A stretch of 64,000 nucleotides of DNA from Staphylotrichum longicolle (GCA_019096155.1 JAHCVI010000001.1:12363243-12427242), one strand, 5' to 3'; shown: positions 23,839 to 36,963, counted from the stretch's first letter. Notes: generated by a model not told the origin, from the letters alone. Program-made: numbers and translations.

Positions 23839-24214
23839 ATCACAATCGCATGCAGAGCCGCGTGGAATCCATCTGCGCCATTGGGTCATGCCCAGACAAA
23901 CGCTCCAGTGATATTGTTAGCGTGATGGATATCAATGGCCATCCTGAGCCATCTTTGGGTTGAACACCTAACATGTGGTTGAAGTCTGATGTGGGATGGC
24001 TCCCCGGGCGTGGATTTATCAAGAAAGGTCAAGAAACAGGGATGCTGAGCTCAGTGAGAGCGGTGAGCCGAAAGTGGATGCAGATCAACTCACCGCCCGG
24101 CAGAATAAAAATAATCCAGAGCTTCGGGGACTCGATTGCAGCAATTTTTGGGCCCCTCCATCGCCGTTGACAGTGCCCCGTCCGCAGTCCGCAGGTCTGC
24201 CCACATCCGCGACC
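23839..24214. other. Intergenic, 0.38 kb
   Basis: Short gap between the Pth4-like stop and the KRE33 ATG, presumably the KRE33 promoter. Nothing distinctive seen. Confidence 0.45.
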
Positions 24215-27200
24215 ATGACGACCCAAAAGACAGTGTAAGCCACGCGCATGGATTCGGGGTTGAATTATGCTCAGATTCTGATCGTTTTGTCTAATACAGA
24301 GACTCCCGGATCCCCACCCTCATCCGCAATGGCCTCCAGGAGAAGAAGCGAAGCTTCTTCGTCGTCGTCGGCGACCGCGCCAAGGATGCCATTGTCCATC
24401 TATACTACATCATGTCCAGCATGGACGTGAGGCAGAACAAGTCGGTTCTCTGGGCATACAAGAACAAGCTCCTCGGGTTCACGAGTCACCGGAAGAAGCG
24501 GGAAAACAAGATCAAGAAGGAAATCAAGCGCGGCACCCGCGAGGCCAACTCGGAAGACCCCTTTGAGCTGTTCATCTCGCTCCATGACATCCGCTATGTC
24601 TACTACAAGGAGACAGACAAGATTCTCGGCAACACCTATGGCATGGTACGTCTGGTTTCCGGGATGGACATGCTCTCGCTTTGCTGGGGCCAGATGAAGC
24701 TGACAAGCGGGACAGTGCATTCTTCAAGATTTCGAGGCCATGACGCCGAATATCCTTGCCCGAACCATTGAAACCGTCGAGGGTGGAGGTTTGGTAGTGC
24801 TTCTGTTAAAGGGCATGGACAGCCTGAAGCAACTGTACACCATGTCCATGGATGTCCACTCCCGGTACCGCACCGAGGCCCACGACGACGTTGTTGCGAG
24901 GTTCAACGAGCGCTTCATTCTGTCTCTTGGCAGCTGCGAGTCGTGCCTCGTCATTGACGACGAGCTCAACGTTCTTCCGATATCAGGGGGCAAGGGGGTG
25001 AAGCCGCTGCCACCACCAGACGAGGACGAGCCCAAGAGCGCAGCGACAAAGGAGCTGGAAAAGATCAAGGATTCACTTCAGGACACACAGCCCATCGGGT
25101 CTCTCGTCAAGCTGGCGCGCACAACAGACCAAGCAAAGGCCTTGCTTACATTTGTGGATGCCATTGCCGAGAAGACGCTGCGGAACACAGTCACCCTGAC
25201 CGCCGCCCGTGGTCGCGGCAAATCTGCCGCCATGGGTGTTGCGATTGCTGCCGCCGTTGCCTACGGTTACAGCAACATCTTCATCACATCCCCGTCTCCC
25301 GAGAACTTGAAGACCCTGTTTGAGTTCGTGTTCAAGGGCTTCGATGCGCTCGATTACAAGGACCACGCCGATTACTCCATCATCCAGTCCACCAATCCCG
25401 ATTTCAACAAGGCGATTGTCCGAGTGAACATCCACAGGAACCACCGCCAAACCATTCAGTACATTCGGCCTCAGGATGCCCACGTCCTCGGCCAGGCTGA
25501 GTTGGTGGTGATCGATGAAGCCGCCGCCATTCCCCTGCCCCTCGTGAAGAAGCTGATGGGCCCTTACCTCGTGTTCATGGCGTCCACCATCAGCGGCTAC
25601 GAAGGCACTGGCCGGTCGCTGTCGCTGAAGCTGATCAAGCAACTGAGGGAGCAGTCGAGAGCCGGTGCCACCACCAACGGCGGCGCGATCGAGGTCGATC
25701 GCTCAAGCGGGAAGGCGACCAAGGACACCACCGCAGTGGGTGGGCGGTCGCTCAAGGAGATCACCCTCGCGGAGCCGATCCGTTATGCCCAGGGAGACAG
25801 GGTGGAGAAGTGGCTCAACACGCTCCTCTGTCTGGACGCGACGCTGCCCAAGGCCAAGATCAGCACTCAGGGGTGCCCAGATCCCTCGCAGTGCGAGCTG
25901 CTGCACGTCAACCGCGACACTCTCTTCTCATTCCACCCCGTCTCAGAGAAGTTCCTTCAGCAGATGGTGGCTCTCTATGTTGCGAGCCACTATAAGAACT
26001 CCCCGAACGACCTGCAGCTGATGAGCGATGCGCCGGCACACGAGCTCTTCGTTCTGACTGGCCCCATTGAGCAAGGCCGCCTTCCGGAGCCGCTCTGTGT
26101 GATCCAGGTGTCCTTGGAAGGCAAGATCAGCAAGCAGAGCATCCTCAACAGCCTGAGCAGGGGTCAGCAGCCGGCTGGTGACCTGATTCCGTGGCTGGTG
26201 AGCCAGCAGTTTCAGGATGACGAGTTTGCTTCGCTCTCGGGCGCTCGTGTGGTCCGGATCGCCACGAATCCAGAGTACATGTCGATGGGGTATGGCTCGC
26301 GGGCGCTGCAGCTGCTGGTCGAGTACTACGAGGGCAAGTTTGCAGATCTTTCCGAGGATGGGAGCAGCGCTGTGCAGCACTCGATCCCCCGTGTCACGGA
26401 TGCCGAACTGGCAAACGCCAGCCTGTTTGATGACATCAAGGTCCGCGAGATGAACGAGCTGCCGCCGCTGTTTGCAAAGCTGGCGGAGCGCCGACCAGAG
26501 AAGCTGGATTACGTGGGTGTCAGCTACGGGTTGACTCAGCCGCTGCACAAGTTTTGGAAGCGGGCTTCGTTTGCTCCCGTCTACCTGGTATGTGTGGCCC
26601 GATTTTGTGTGGATGATGACATGGTGCTTACAAGACTGCAGAGACAAACCGCAAACGATTTGACGGGTGAGCACACTTGCGTCATGATCCGGCCTCTTCA
26701 GGATGGCAACGACTCCAGCTGGCTCGGCGCGTTCGCCAACGACTTTCACCGCCGCTTCCTGTCCCTCCTCTCGTACCGGTTCCGCGAGTTCCCGCCCATT
26801 CTCGCCCTGACCATCGAGGAGTCGGCCAACGCGGGCGCTCAGCTCGACTCGTCCAATGCGCCAGTGGAGATCAACAAGACTGAGCTGGATGGGCTGCTGA
26901 CGCCCTTTGATCACAAGCGCCTCGAGTCCTACTCCAACGGGCTGCTCGACTACCATGTCGTCCTGGATCTCATGCCCACGATCGCCCAGCTGTACTTTTC
27001 CGGCCGGCTCAAGTCAAGCATCAAGCTCAGCGGCCTGCAGCAGGCGATCCTGCTGGCGATTGGCCTGCAGCGGAAGGAGGTTGACACGGTTGCCGAGGAG
27101 ATGTCGCTGGCGTCGTCGCAGCTGCTGGCCATCTTCATCAAGATCATGCGCAAGATCTCGTCTCAGCTTGGCTCGCTCGTCACGGGGGCCATCGCGGCTG

Positions 27201-27667
27201 AGATGCCGGACATCAACAAGGTCGGGGTCAGCCGCGCGGATGCGTCGGGCGTCCACGACGACGAGGTGGTGGACAACAAGTTTGTTGCGCTGGAGAAGAG
27301 TCTGGAGGACGAGCTCGAGGAGGGCGGCGACGAGGCGCTGAGCGAGCTGCGCGCGAAGCAGAGGGAGCTGATTGACTCGCTGCCGCTGGACCAGTAAGGA
27401 ACCTCTGCAGCGTCCCACAACGGATTGCCTGGCCATGTATGTGTACTGACGAGATCAACTAGGTACGAGATCGAGGGCGACGATGCGGTGTGGGAGGACG
27501 CGGAGAAGCGGGTGCGGCAGGCGGCCAAGAGCGGCAAGGGGAACCCGCTTGTGAGCGTCAAGACGAAGACGAAGCGCAAGGCTGAGGAGGCGGAGGGGCA
27601 CGACGAGAGGGCAGGCGACAAGGGGCATTCCAAGTCCAAGAAGGCGAGGAAGGAGAAGAAGAGGTGA
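24215..27667 (+). CDS. KRE33: RNA cytidine acetyltransferase, NAT10/Kre33
   Basis: Five exons: 24215-24234 (20 bases), 24300-24645, 24716-26587, 26642-27393, 27463-27667; 1064 residues, full length for the family. The enzyme makes N4-acetylcytidine in 18S rRNA and some tRNAs, uses ATP, and is required for small-subunit ribosome production in the nucleolus. Seen in order: N-terminal DSRIPTLIRNGLQEKKRSFF, helicase-like Walker A in TAARGRGKSAAMG, Walker B-like VVIDEAAAIPLPLV, GNAT acetyl-CoA loop around VRIATNPEYMSMGYGSRAL, tRNA-binding C-terminal region, and a Lys-rich nuclear tail (KSKKARKEKKR). The tiny first exon is supported because joining it gives the conserved TVDSRIP. Intron 3 (54 bases) has no stop and is a multiple of three. 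Confidence 0.97.
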
Positions 27668-28434
27668 GGAGTGAGGCGAGATGCCAGACTGTAACATGTG
27701 AGATAGGTGGCATGTGTCGACTAGTCGTAAAAAGATACCCAGCCTTGAGTGGGCTTCTCACTTGCGGTTACACCGTAGGTCCTGTTGTGATAGAGTGACG
27801 CCCTGGCGTTGCCAAATGCTCGAGACCCTGAGGCGGGGTTGGGTGATGTGATTGGCCCCCCCAACGAGGGGCAGGACTTTGGAGGGTGCAAATCGAAAGT
27901 GCGGCTGATCAATAAACCCAAGGATAGCATCTCGACCTGAGAGAAAGCCTGGCTGCTATTTTTTCCTCTTCTGTGAGCTATTTTGGCCAACTCTCCTGCC
28001 GATCGTTCAGCATTGTTTCACGGACTTGTCTCGGGTCTGGCAGTGCCTGATAAGGGTTATTCTATCTGCACCGAGTCTTGCGTTGCCCTGGTTGAGTTCC
28101 AGGTTCTGCACCCTGGAAGAGTGCCCCGCACGACCCTCAACCAACCTAACTTTCGGCCCCTCGACCACTCGACCCCTCGACCCCTCGGTGCCCGGCGACT
28201 CGCACCACGGCTGCAATCCGCAAGGCTGCCAGTGACTGCTGCTGCTAGCGCCTCCACTGGAGGGACCACTTGACGAGCGAGAGCATCGATCGCATCGACG
28301 GCTCACTCGACAGTCTCCCGCGACATCGATTGTGCATTTGCCAACTTTCAAAACCCCCGAAACCCCCCCTCGAAGCCAGCGACCATCGCAATAGCAATCT
28401 TGCTCTACCTCCAAGCGACGCGCCCCTCGACGCC
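27668..28434. other. Intergenic, 0.77 kb, CaM-kinase leader
   Basis: Between KRE33 and the CaM-kinase. Includes a short CGACCCCT direct repeat around 28160-28190 and a C-rich leader just before the kinase ATG. No gene seen. Confidence 0.5.
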
Positions 28435-28901
28435 ATGAGCGCACCCCAAACAACCGGCGCCCCGCCGCCGCAGGTCCAGCCTTGCAGGTACAAGGTCGGC
28501 AAGGTGCTCGGCGCGGGGTCCTACTCCGTGGTGAAGGAGTGCATTCACATCGACACTGGGCGCTTCTATGCCGCCAAGGTGATCAACAAGCGGCTAATGG
28601 CCGGGAGAGAGCACATGGTAGGCCCCCCTCGCTCCCATTTTCGGCACGAGCACCGTGTCTAACCCACGCTCTCTCGCAGGTGCGCAATGAGATCGCCGTG
28701 CTCAAGAAGGTGTCGATGGGGCACCAGAACATCCTCACCCTTGTCGACTATTTCGAGACCATGAACAATCTCTACTTGGTGACTGATCTGGCCCTCGGCG
28801 GCGAGCTCTTTGACCGCATCTGCCGCAAGGGCTCCTACTACGAATCCGACGCCGCCGACCTCATCCGCGCCGTCCTGTCCGCCGTGGCCTACCTGCACGA
28901 C

Positions 28902-28937
<36 letters not shown>

Positions 28938-29969
28938 CTCCTGTTCCGCACCCCGGAGGACAACGCCGACCTCCTCATCGCCGACTTCGGCCTCAGCCGC
29001 ATCATGGACGAGGAGCAGTTCCACGTGCTGACCACCACCTGCGGCACCCCCGGCTACATGGCCCCCGAGATCTTCAAGAAGACGGGCCACGGCAAGCCCG
29101 TCGACCTGTGGGCCCTCGGCGTCATCACCTACTTCCTGCTGTGCGGCTACACGCCCTTTGACCGCGACTCGGACTTTGAGGAGATGCAGGCCATCCTCAA
29201 CGCCGACTACAGCTTTACGCCGCTCGAGTACTGGCGCGGCGTGTCGGACAGCGCCAAGGACTTTATCCGGCGGTGCCTGACCATCGACCCGGCCAAGCGC
29301 ATGACGGCGCACGAGGCGCTGCAGCACCCCTTCGTGGCCGGCTGGGCGCGCGTGGCCGCCGCGGGCGGCGAGGGCGCCGATAAGGGCCAGAACCTGCTGC
29401 CGACCGTCAAGAAGAACTTCAACGCCCGGCGCACCCTGCACGCGGCCATCGACACGGTCCGTGCCATCAACAAGCTGCGCGAGGGCCAGGCCGGCGGCTT
29501 CATGAACGGCAGCCGGAGCCGCGAGCCGGCCAAGAACAGCCCGCCCGGCGGCCAGACACCAACGCAAGCCCAGACCAACAACCAACAAACCGATCAACAA
29601 ACCCCAGCCCCGAAGAAGGAAGACAGCGCCATCTCGGTCGGGCTCAACAACCTCACCCAAACCCAGAGCAAGGACAGCGGATACGGCACGCAGACGATTG
29701 ACTCCACGACGACGAGGGACGGGGACAACGACGTCACGATGGGCGACGCGCCTTCTTCTTCTTCTTCAGACCACCAACACCAGCAGCAGCAACAACAAGA
29801 GGGAAACGGAACAACACCGTCGTCCCTGTCGTCGGCGACATCCTCACCGCCGCCGCCGCCACTGCCCGTGTTTGCCGTGCCGGAGAGCCTGCGGCCGGGG
29901 AGCGAGGCGAACCGCGTCGTGGAGACGAGTAAGGGGCTGTGGAGCGGGGTGGGGAGTCGGTATCCGTGA
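28435..29969 (+). CDS. Ca2+/calmodulin-dependent protein kinase (CaMK1 type)
   Basis: Two exons: 28435-28617 and 28680-29969; 490 residues. Ser/Thr kinase that relays calcium signals in the cytosol. All kinase subdomains are present: glycine loop LGAGSYSVVKE, lysine in YAAKVINK, catalytic loop HRDLKPENLL, DFGLSR, activation loop Thr in TTCGTPGYMAPE, and PVDLWALGVITYFLLCGY. After the kinase domain (about residues 18-300) comes the autoinhibitory and calmodulin-binding segment (LLPTVKKNFNARRTLHAAI, then VRAINKLREG), typical of fungal CMKs. The remaining 150 residues are Gln/Ser/Thr-rich and disordered. The start is the first ATG in the frame; upstream codons are open but have no ATG. Confidence 0.96.
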
Positions 29970-32900
29970 ATTTTCTCTTCATATGTCTTGAGGTTTCAAG
30001 GCTGGGGGAAGGTTGGCGGAAGGGAGGGGGGGGAGGTAGGAAGTGAGAAAGGGGGCAGGTGGTGGGTTTTGTTGTCCCGGGCGGCGGAGGGCAATTAAAG
30101 AAGGAAGGAAGGGAAAGTGTCACGATCTGGGATCGGGGCTTTGGTTTCGCTTCTACTATGTCTGGCGGAAAACCTTTGTTGTTTGATCTGCTTTTTCTTT
30201 TTTTGTTCTTTTGGGTTTTCCCTATCTTGCTTGTTTCTCTTGTGTCTTGGAATTTTAATTGCGAGATATCATGAATGCGAGTGCGAGCCTGACGATGACG
30301 GATTTATGTCTCGAGACTGGGAGATGGCTGTCGGGTGTTGTGCTTCATTTTTGAGCTGGCGCCCTGGCTTCTTCTTCATCTTGCCTTTGGTTTGGGGACT
30401 TTCTCTTTTATGTTTTGGTGGCATTGAGATAGCGTATCGTAAACATGACTCTGTTTCAGATGAGGGAAGGTCGGCGAGTTGAGATGATTTTGTTTTTGGT
30501 CGGTTGAGACGACGAGGTGAGATGGACAGGGGGTGGTGGAGTGAATGTGGGTTGGAGACGGGATGGGTGCATCTGTTCTTCAGTTGATCTTGTTTCTCGG
30601 TTGAGGGCTTTTAAAAGGGGGGATTCGACGTGGTGGACGGAAATATTCACAAAACTTGCATCTCGAACGATGGACTTGGGGTGGCCTCATCCCTCAATGT
30701 CGTGTCTTCAACTTTTTTTTCTTTCTCAGCTTCCGTCTTGCCTGCCTTGACCCCGGCCTCGTGAGGTTGAAAGAAACAACCCGGAGTTGATAAGGCTGTG
30801 TGTCTGAATTGACTGAACTGTCTTTCTGGTTGACGTCGAGCGCACCCTTGCAATCACATGTCATGTGTTTTGTTTCCATCGCCGTTTACTTGGTGGGTTC
30901 CAGTTTCCCGTTTCCCGTTTCCCACGGCTTTCGGGGACTTTTCATCAAATGAAGTTCAACTGCCTGACTGAACATCACAATCACCAACCTTGCTCTTCTG
31001 GGCCGTTTTTTTCTCGAACATGGTCTCGTCTCCACCTGAGCCTCCATGGCGCTGTCAAATACGTCGGCACCGAGGTGTATACAGTAGTTACAGTGCTGTC
31101 CTGCAAGCATTGGTTCTGGTGTGCTGTGAGAAACGCGCGTGGACTTTCGCCTGTTCCGGGCTAGCGCTGGCAGGTCGGGCGGGTTCCTCTAAAGTCCGTG
31201 TCGCCCCGCGCAGAACCCCGAAGTCCGATGTGGCGGCCGCCCAGGGGTGTGGGGCCGGCGCGGTCGGAAATTGAAGCAGCGGCCCAATTGCGGGAGAACC
31301 AGGACCAGGCCGCGCGGGAGCGCCAGGGTTGGGACTTGGGAGATGGCCTCCCCGCCAGGGTGGTGAGAGGACGGCGGCGAGGCAACAAGCGAACGCTGCG
31401 GCAGTTGGCTGCACGACGGCTTGGGGCCGGGTAGCCTATCTTTAGTATGGGCATTGGTCAGGTGGTGAGCGGGTGATTCCGGCAGGCGGTGAGCTGTGAT
31501 ATACAAGTACAGTTGTTTAGCGCTGCTGTGTAACATTCAGTCTCCGGTGAGGTTTGAGAGCGTGGTTTCTCGCGCCCATGATGCTTTGAACATCTGAGCC
31601 GAAAAGGTCTCCCAAGGTCCGAGGTTCGATGAAGAAACCCGCAATAGGAGCCCGGCGTATACGTGTAGGGGAGCAGGGACCCTGGGACCTTCCCGACAAC
31701 AAGGCTCAAAAAGGTGACGAAAAAAAAGAATTTTCTTTTTGCAGATTCTCAATGGTCCTTGAAATCAGGATCCATCAAACGTTGTCGGCTGGATTTTCGC
31801 TTGAACCCACTGATTAGTTATGCCAAGCATTTAAACCTGGGCCTGACAAACCCACACGGAAGAGACGCTCAGCTTTCGTGGCACTGATTGGTGGCGCACC
31901 CAGCTGTTGCAGTAGCACTAGCGACGAGCCAACGTCATGCGGTGAGGTGTTCTTGGACCATTTGGGAGCTCTGGCGAGGCGGACGAGATGTGTTTGACGA
32001 GAGAACAAGGGGGGCGTGACCCCTGGGGATCCCTCAGATCTCGTCCATGATCAGCAGACGATCACCGGCGGCTCGCGCGGTCGTGGTTGGGCCCAGGCGG
32101 TGTCGACTGTGTGAGCGAAGCACTTGTGCTGTCTCACGTGGAGGCACACGACACACCAGACACACCGTGGTGGAAGCAAGGGGGTGGTCAACGAGAGAGG
32201 TTGCAATCAGCAATCGAGGTCACAGATAGACCCACGTCGTCCCAGGCCAACAACCGGGATAGGCCGCTTGTTGGGAATAGCCTCCTCGCTTGCCCTGGCT
32301 CGCCTGGTCCTTCTCACGACTGCCGGCAGCGCCGCGGCTGACCGTAGTCGGCACAAGTACCAGGCAGCACGCACCGTGTCCATAGTACTTGCGTCTGGAG
32401 ATATTTGGTGGTCCACAATTCGTTACATGGCAACCCAGATATGCCGACCTAATACTCCGTAAATGGGCTCTCTCATGCGTTTCCAGGACCCCAGGTCCCA
32501 GGTTGATCATTCGCATGGCAGCCGGATCGCCGCTGCAAAACAGCAACAAGAACCCCTGCCTCTGGACGGAGGGCAGATGCACCTCGGATGCCCAGCAAAG
32601 CTTGTCCATCGCAGTCGGAGGAACAGTGGATCATTCAAACAATCAGCGCCAGGACCGAGTGTCTCACCGGAACGGGCACAGCAGAGGCGGGCGTGGCAGC
32701 GTTGTCAGCTCGCGGACATTTGACGGGACCCGAATGACGCGTTGATTCTTGAAATCTGGCCGCGCGCAGGAATGCCGTCGTGAGAACCGGGGCCTTTCAA
32801 ATGGCGGTGGTTGGGCGCTTTTGGCGACATGGTCAGATGCCGCCATTTTTTAGACTCGGTTATTAACGTTAGCTGCGAATGAGTGAGCGCGAGCCAGCCA

Positions 32901-34293
32901 CTGGCATCGCGATGCGAGAGATGCGAGCACAGACCCAGGCAAGCTGGGCATCGGATAGCACGGATGGCCTGAAACCCAAAAACTGGCGAGCGTGCCGTTG
33001 ACGCCATGACCTGCCCTGGGGAGCGGGGGGCAGGGGTTGCTCGCTGCAGGGCTTGAAGGGCGGCTTCCTCAGCACCGTCAGGTACCGTTACCTGGACGCT
33101 GGATTCAAGACACCGTACAGCCGAAACGGGGCAACCGGATTGTGTTACAAGCTCACTCAGCACGTCGGATTTTGCATAGACCCGAACCCTCGCCATTTCC
33201 GCATGCCGCTGCGGTTTTCAACATTTTCATTCCAGACTCCAGCAGGCAACATTCCAGGTCTTGGAAACTGGAGGTATAGATGATGAATTTTCAGCGGTAC
33301 CCGTACACATCACGCGACAAACATGGACACGAGGCAATGCCGAGAGCCCGGCGTGTGGAGCGGCTCCATCTCTTCTCATTCGCTGGAGATCTCAATTTTG
33401 TGGTCCAGATCCTTCAAGGTCGAAACGCCCAATACCACGGTACGCGCGGACAGCAACGACTCGCGTGCTGCGGGCTCCTCATGGTGTAAGCTACCGTAAC
33501 GGAAGACTTCGCTGGAAACGGGCGTCAGAAGAAAAAGGTCCCCGGGCGAGAGGGCTTTCGGGGTCGCTGACTAACGAAGGGAAAATGCCGTTCGCGTTCC
33601 TCTGAGACCGCAAGCAGCAAACGGTCGGGATTCAGCAAGTTTCTTTGACGTGGTCCCCACTTTCGTCGGTTGGTTGCAAACCCATGATCCCGCGTATCCA
33701 TCGGCTTACCCAAGAACCTGGCTGGATCGGGGCCAGCAAGTGGAAGCCACCGACCGTCTGGGGTCTTGGCGTTTTCACCACTCGGTCACTTTTCAGAAGC
33801 GCTGCATATGAAAACCGGCGCCCGCCCGCGACTGCCCACCCGCCGTCATGAGTACCCGCCCGCTTCTTGGCCTGCATCCCGTCTTCGTCAACCCCATCAC
33901 CGCCCTCGCCGCCGCACTCCTCCCACTTCTCACCTCCTCGTGACGGCTTCCTTCTCCTGCGATCCCGCCATCAGCGTTCCTCGGCCCTAGCGATCAGACT
34001 CGAATCGACCAGCAGTACCTTCGTAGCCACTAGCGCATAGCGTCTAAGTCATTCGAAATATGCATATGCAGCAGCAGTAGCGAACACCGAACATCTGATC
34101 TTCTCGTCCTCGATTCGCTTCCTCCTCCGCTTCCTCCGCATCCCTCCCTCCGCCTCCGGCAGGAATTGCAGCCCATTTTACTTTTTCTGCATTCCTTCGG
34201 ACGGCGTTCGGGTTTCCCGCCACAAATAAAGCCAACCTCCCAGGCCCGACCTAGCCGCCCTCTTCCCGTCCGCCACTGCCCCGGCTGCCCACC
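29970..34293. other. Gene-poor interval, 4.3 kb
   Basis: The longest stretch without a recognised gene. The first kilobase downstream of the kinase is T- and G-rich 3' flank; from 31.1 kb the DNA becomes GC-rich again, but no frame longer than about 160 residues appears and none has protein-like composition or plausible splice joins. The last 400 bases are a C/T-rich leader of AUR1. I see no terminal inverted repeats, transposase motifs, tRNA or rRNA; a non-coding transcript or an old decayed element cannot be excluded. Confidence 0.4.
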
Positions 34294-35829
34294 ATGGATG
34301 CCGTTGCAGAATTCCCCGCCATGCTTGCCCAGGCACCGGCGATGAAGCCCAAATTGCTACCTCTGAGGTGGCCCAGCACACTCGCCCAGCTCAATCCGAT
34401 ACCACAAAAGTTCCGCCCGGCCCGGAAACTGCGCCTGCGCCTGCAACCGACAAAGAGCCACGATCGGCCTGATGACATCACGAGACTGCAGCGGTCGTTT
34501 GACATTCGGGGGTCGCTCAAGGCGCTGCGCACGCGGAGATGGAGCCTCTGGGACCTGCAGCATTTTATCACGATCGGATTCGTATTATTTTCGCTGGCGA
34601 TTCTGCCGTCGGCGCCCCTCATCAAGACGGGCGTGCTGGTCGTGCTCGCCGCGTTGCTCCTGATGCCCATCACCCAGCAGTTTTTCCTGCCGTCCTTGCC
34701 GATATGGACCTACCTGCTGTATTTCTTCGCGAGTCGGTAAGTCTTTTTGCTGCCTGTGGAGGGTTTCCGAGCAAGTCCGGGCATTCCGGCACAGTCGTGG
34801 GCGGATGTGAGCGAGAAAGCCGAGAGTGCAGTTGCTGACTCTCGAACCCGCGCAGATTCATCGGCACTGAGTACCGCCCGCACATCTGGGTCAAGGTGCT
34901 GCCCGCGCTGGAAAACGTCATGTATGGCGCGAACCTCTCCAACATCCTCTCGGCGCACACCCACGCCGTCCTCGACGTCATCGCCTGGGTGCCCTACGGC
35001 ATCGGCCACTTTGCGCTGCCCGCCCTCTGCAGTGCCATGCTGTTTCTCTTCGCCGCCCCGGGCACCACACCCGTCTTCGCCCGCGCCTTCGGCTACATGT
35101 CGATGCTCGGCGTCACCATCCAGCTCATCTTCCCCTGCACCCCGCCCTGGTACGAGAAGCTCCACGGGCTGGAGCCGGCCCACTACGGATGGAGGGGTCG
35201 CCGCCGGCCTGCGCCGCATTGACGAGCTGTTCGGCGTCGACATGTACACGACCAGCTTCACGACCGCCCCGGTGCCCTTTGGCGCCTTCCCCAGCCTGCA
35301 CGCCGCCGACGCCATCCTCGAGGCGCTCTTCATGCAGTACTGCTTCCGCGGTTCCGCCCCTTTTTCGTCTTTTACGCCGTGTGGATCTCGTGGTCCACCA
35401 TGTACCTCAACCACCACTACGCCATCGACCTCGTCGGCGGCGGCATCTTCGCCGCGTGTCCTCTACATCGCCCGCACCCGCTTCCTCCCGCGGCCGCAGC
35501 TCGACAAGACGACGCGCTGGGAGTACGAGTACGTCGAGCACGGCGACCGCCCGCGCTCGTTCGACGAGGAGTACGGCTATGGGGGGTCGAGCGGCTACGG
35601 CCTCGGCCTCATGCGCCGCCCGGGCACCAGCGATAGCGACGAGTGGACGCTCGGCAGCAGCTCCAGCTTCGACTCGGTCAGCCGCGGCGACACGTTGTGC
35701 GGGAGCAGCAGCAGCACGCCGGGCATCCTGAGCCCGACCACGCCCAGCGACGACCATTATGATGTGTGGAGCAAGGTCCGCATCGGCGCCAAGGAGGGAG
35801 AAGCGAGCGAGGTCTATGTCGCGCGGTGA
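34294..35829 (+). CDS. AUR1: Inositol phosphorylceramide synthase AUR1, reading frame interrupted
   Basis: Golgi enzyme that transfers phosphoinositol from PI to ceramide, essential in yeast and the target of aureobasidin A. Exon 1 is 34294-34736 (strong context ACCATGG), intron 34737-34855, exon 2 from 34856. The protein is recognisable throughout: several membrane helices, EYRPHIWVKVLPALENVMYG, FPCTPPWYEKLHG, the lipid-phosphatase-like motif PSLHAADAILEALF and STMYLNHHYAIDLVGGG. However, exon 2 needs three frames: frame of 34857 up to HYG at 35188, a short segment (MEGSP) to about 35203, a second frame to about 35347, a third to about 35456, then back to the second frame to the stop at 35829. 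Each break fits loss of a base from a GG, GGG or CCC run. Either sequence errors or a pseudogene copy; error is likelier. Confidence 0.88.
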
Positions 35830-36963
35830 TTTATCCGCAACGACATCCCCGTGAATCACCTCCCTTGTTTAAAGCGGCTCGCCGGCCGACGCAGTGCAAT
35901 TTTAATACCACCTTTTTATCTTTGGTTGGTCTGGTTTTGGCTTCTTCTTCGGAAATATACCCCCTCTCGTTTTTTTATCTATAGACAACAAGCATTTGGC
36001 GTGCTTACAACGGTCGTTACAACAACACATAAGGCATTTTATGCATACGGCATACAAGAGATGTACGTTTTGTACAATCCGGGCATTGATGGACAGTTCC
36101 TGGGTTTTTTTTGCATGGCATGGCGTGGCATGGCATGGCAATGGGGGGCTTGGTTACAGGGGGTTTAATGTTCTGGTGGTTGGTTTGGTTGGAGGTTGGG
36201 GGGGGGGACAGATGAAGAGGACGGCGTGATTTGAGGTTGGGATGTGTGCGGTGGGAGGGGGGCAGTAAGGTCAGCCCTGTTGCTGTCGTCGTTCTTCGTG
36301 GTGGTGGATGTGGTGTGGTGAATGGGTGTTTTAATATCCTTTTTTTTTATTTCTCTCTCCGTCTCACCTCACCTCTCGTCTTCTCCCTCTTTTGCTCGCA
36401 CTGTGTTATCTGTGGTATCTAGAGAATATGATGAAGCCGAGATGGGTAATGACTAATACGACGGACGGGGTGGGGAGAGGTAATGGAGGTGGTTTTGGGA
36501 AAGGGGTTTGGAAACATCATGGGGGTAAAGGGAAAGAAAGGGAAAGGGGACAACCTACACCAACCTGGCTTGGCGCACCAACCTGGCTTGGCGGGTCTAT
36601 GGGCTTTTGGCGAGAGGAAGAGATACCCGGCATTTTGCGGATGGAGGGGCGGGTTGGGTTGAAGACAGAACACGAGTGAAGAATAATAGATGAAGTATCG
36701 TGTATTGGACTGAGACTGTCTTGAGAGGTGTGAACATCGTGTGAAACTCGTGTGAAAATCGAGTGAAGCTCGCTGACCAGTAAGAAGAGAAGACTATCTT
36801 GCGGCATGGAAAAGTTACATTCTTAGGCAAGGAAAGGTATCGAGGAGGGGATGGAATGTCGTTGGAATAAGGATAAACGAGGAAATGCGAGCCTTCGGGG
36901 TGAAATTCAGCCTCATCATGCCCGCCGGGCGAGAGGCGATGCTCCTATCTTACCACCTTCGTC
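35830..36963. other. Convergent intergenic region, 1.1 kb
   Basis: 3' flanks of AUR1 (+) and the repeat protein (-). Contains ATGGC pentamer repeats and a 15-base direct repeat (CAACCTGGCTTGGCG, two copies near 36560-36592). No gene seen. Confidence 0.45.
36113..36141. repeat. ATGGC-type pentanucleotide tandem repeat
   Basis: About six near-perfect GCATG/GCGTG units in a row in the AUR1 3' flank. Confidence 0.8.

Noticed and set aside
24740..27397. Treating the 885-codon frame as the whole KRE33 gene
   Set aside because: Conserved N-terminal segments (DSRIPTLIRNGL) and the C-terminal Lys-rich tail lie in flanking exons with clean splice sites.
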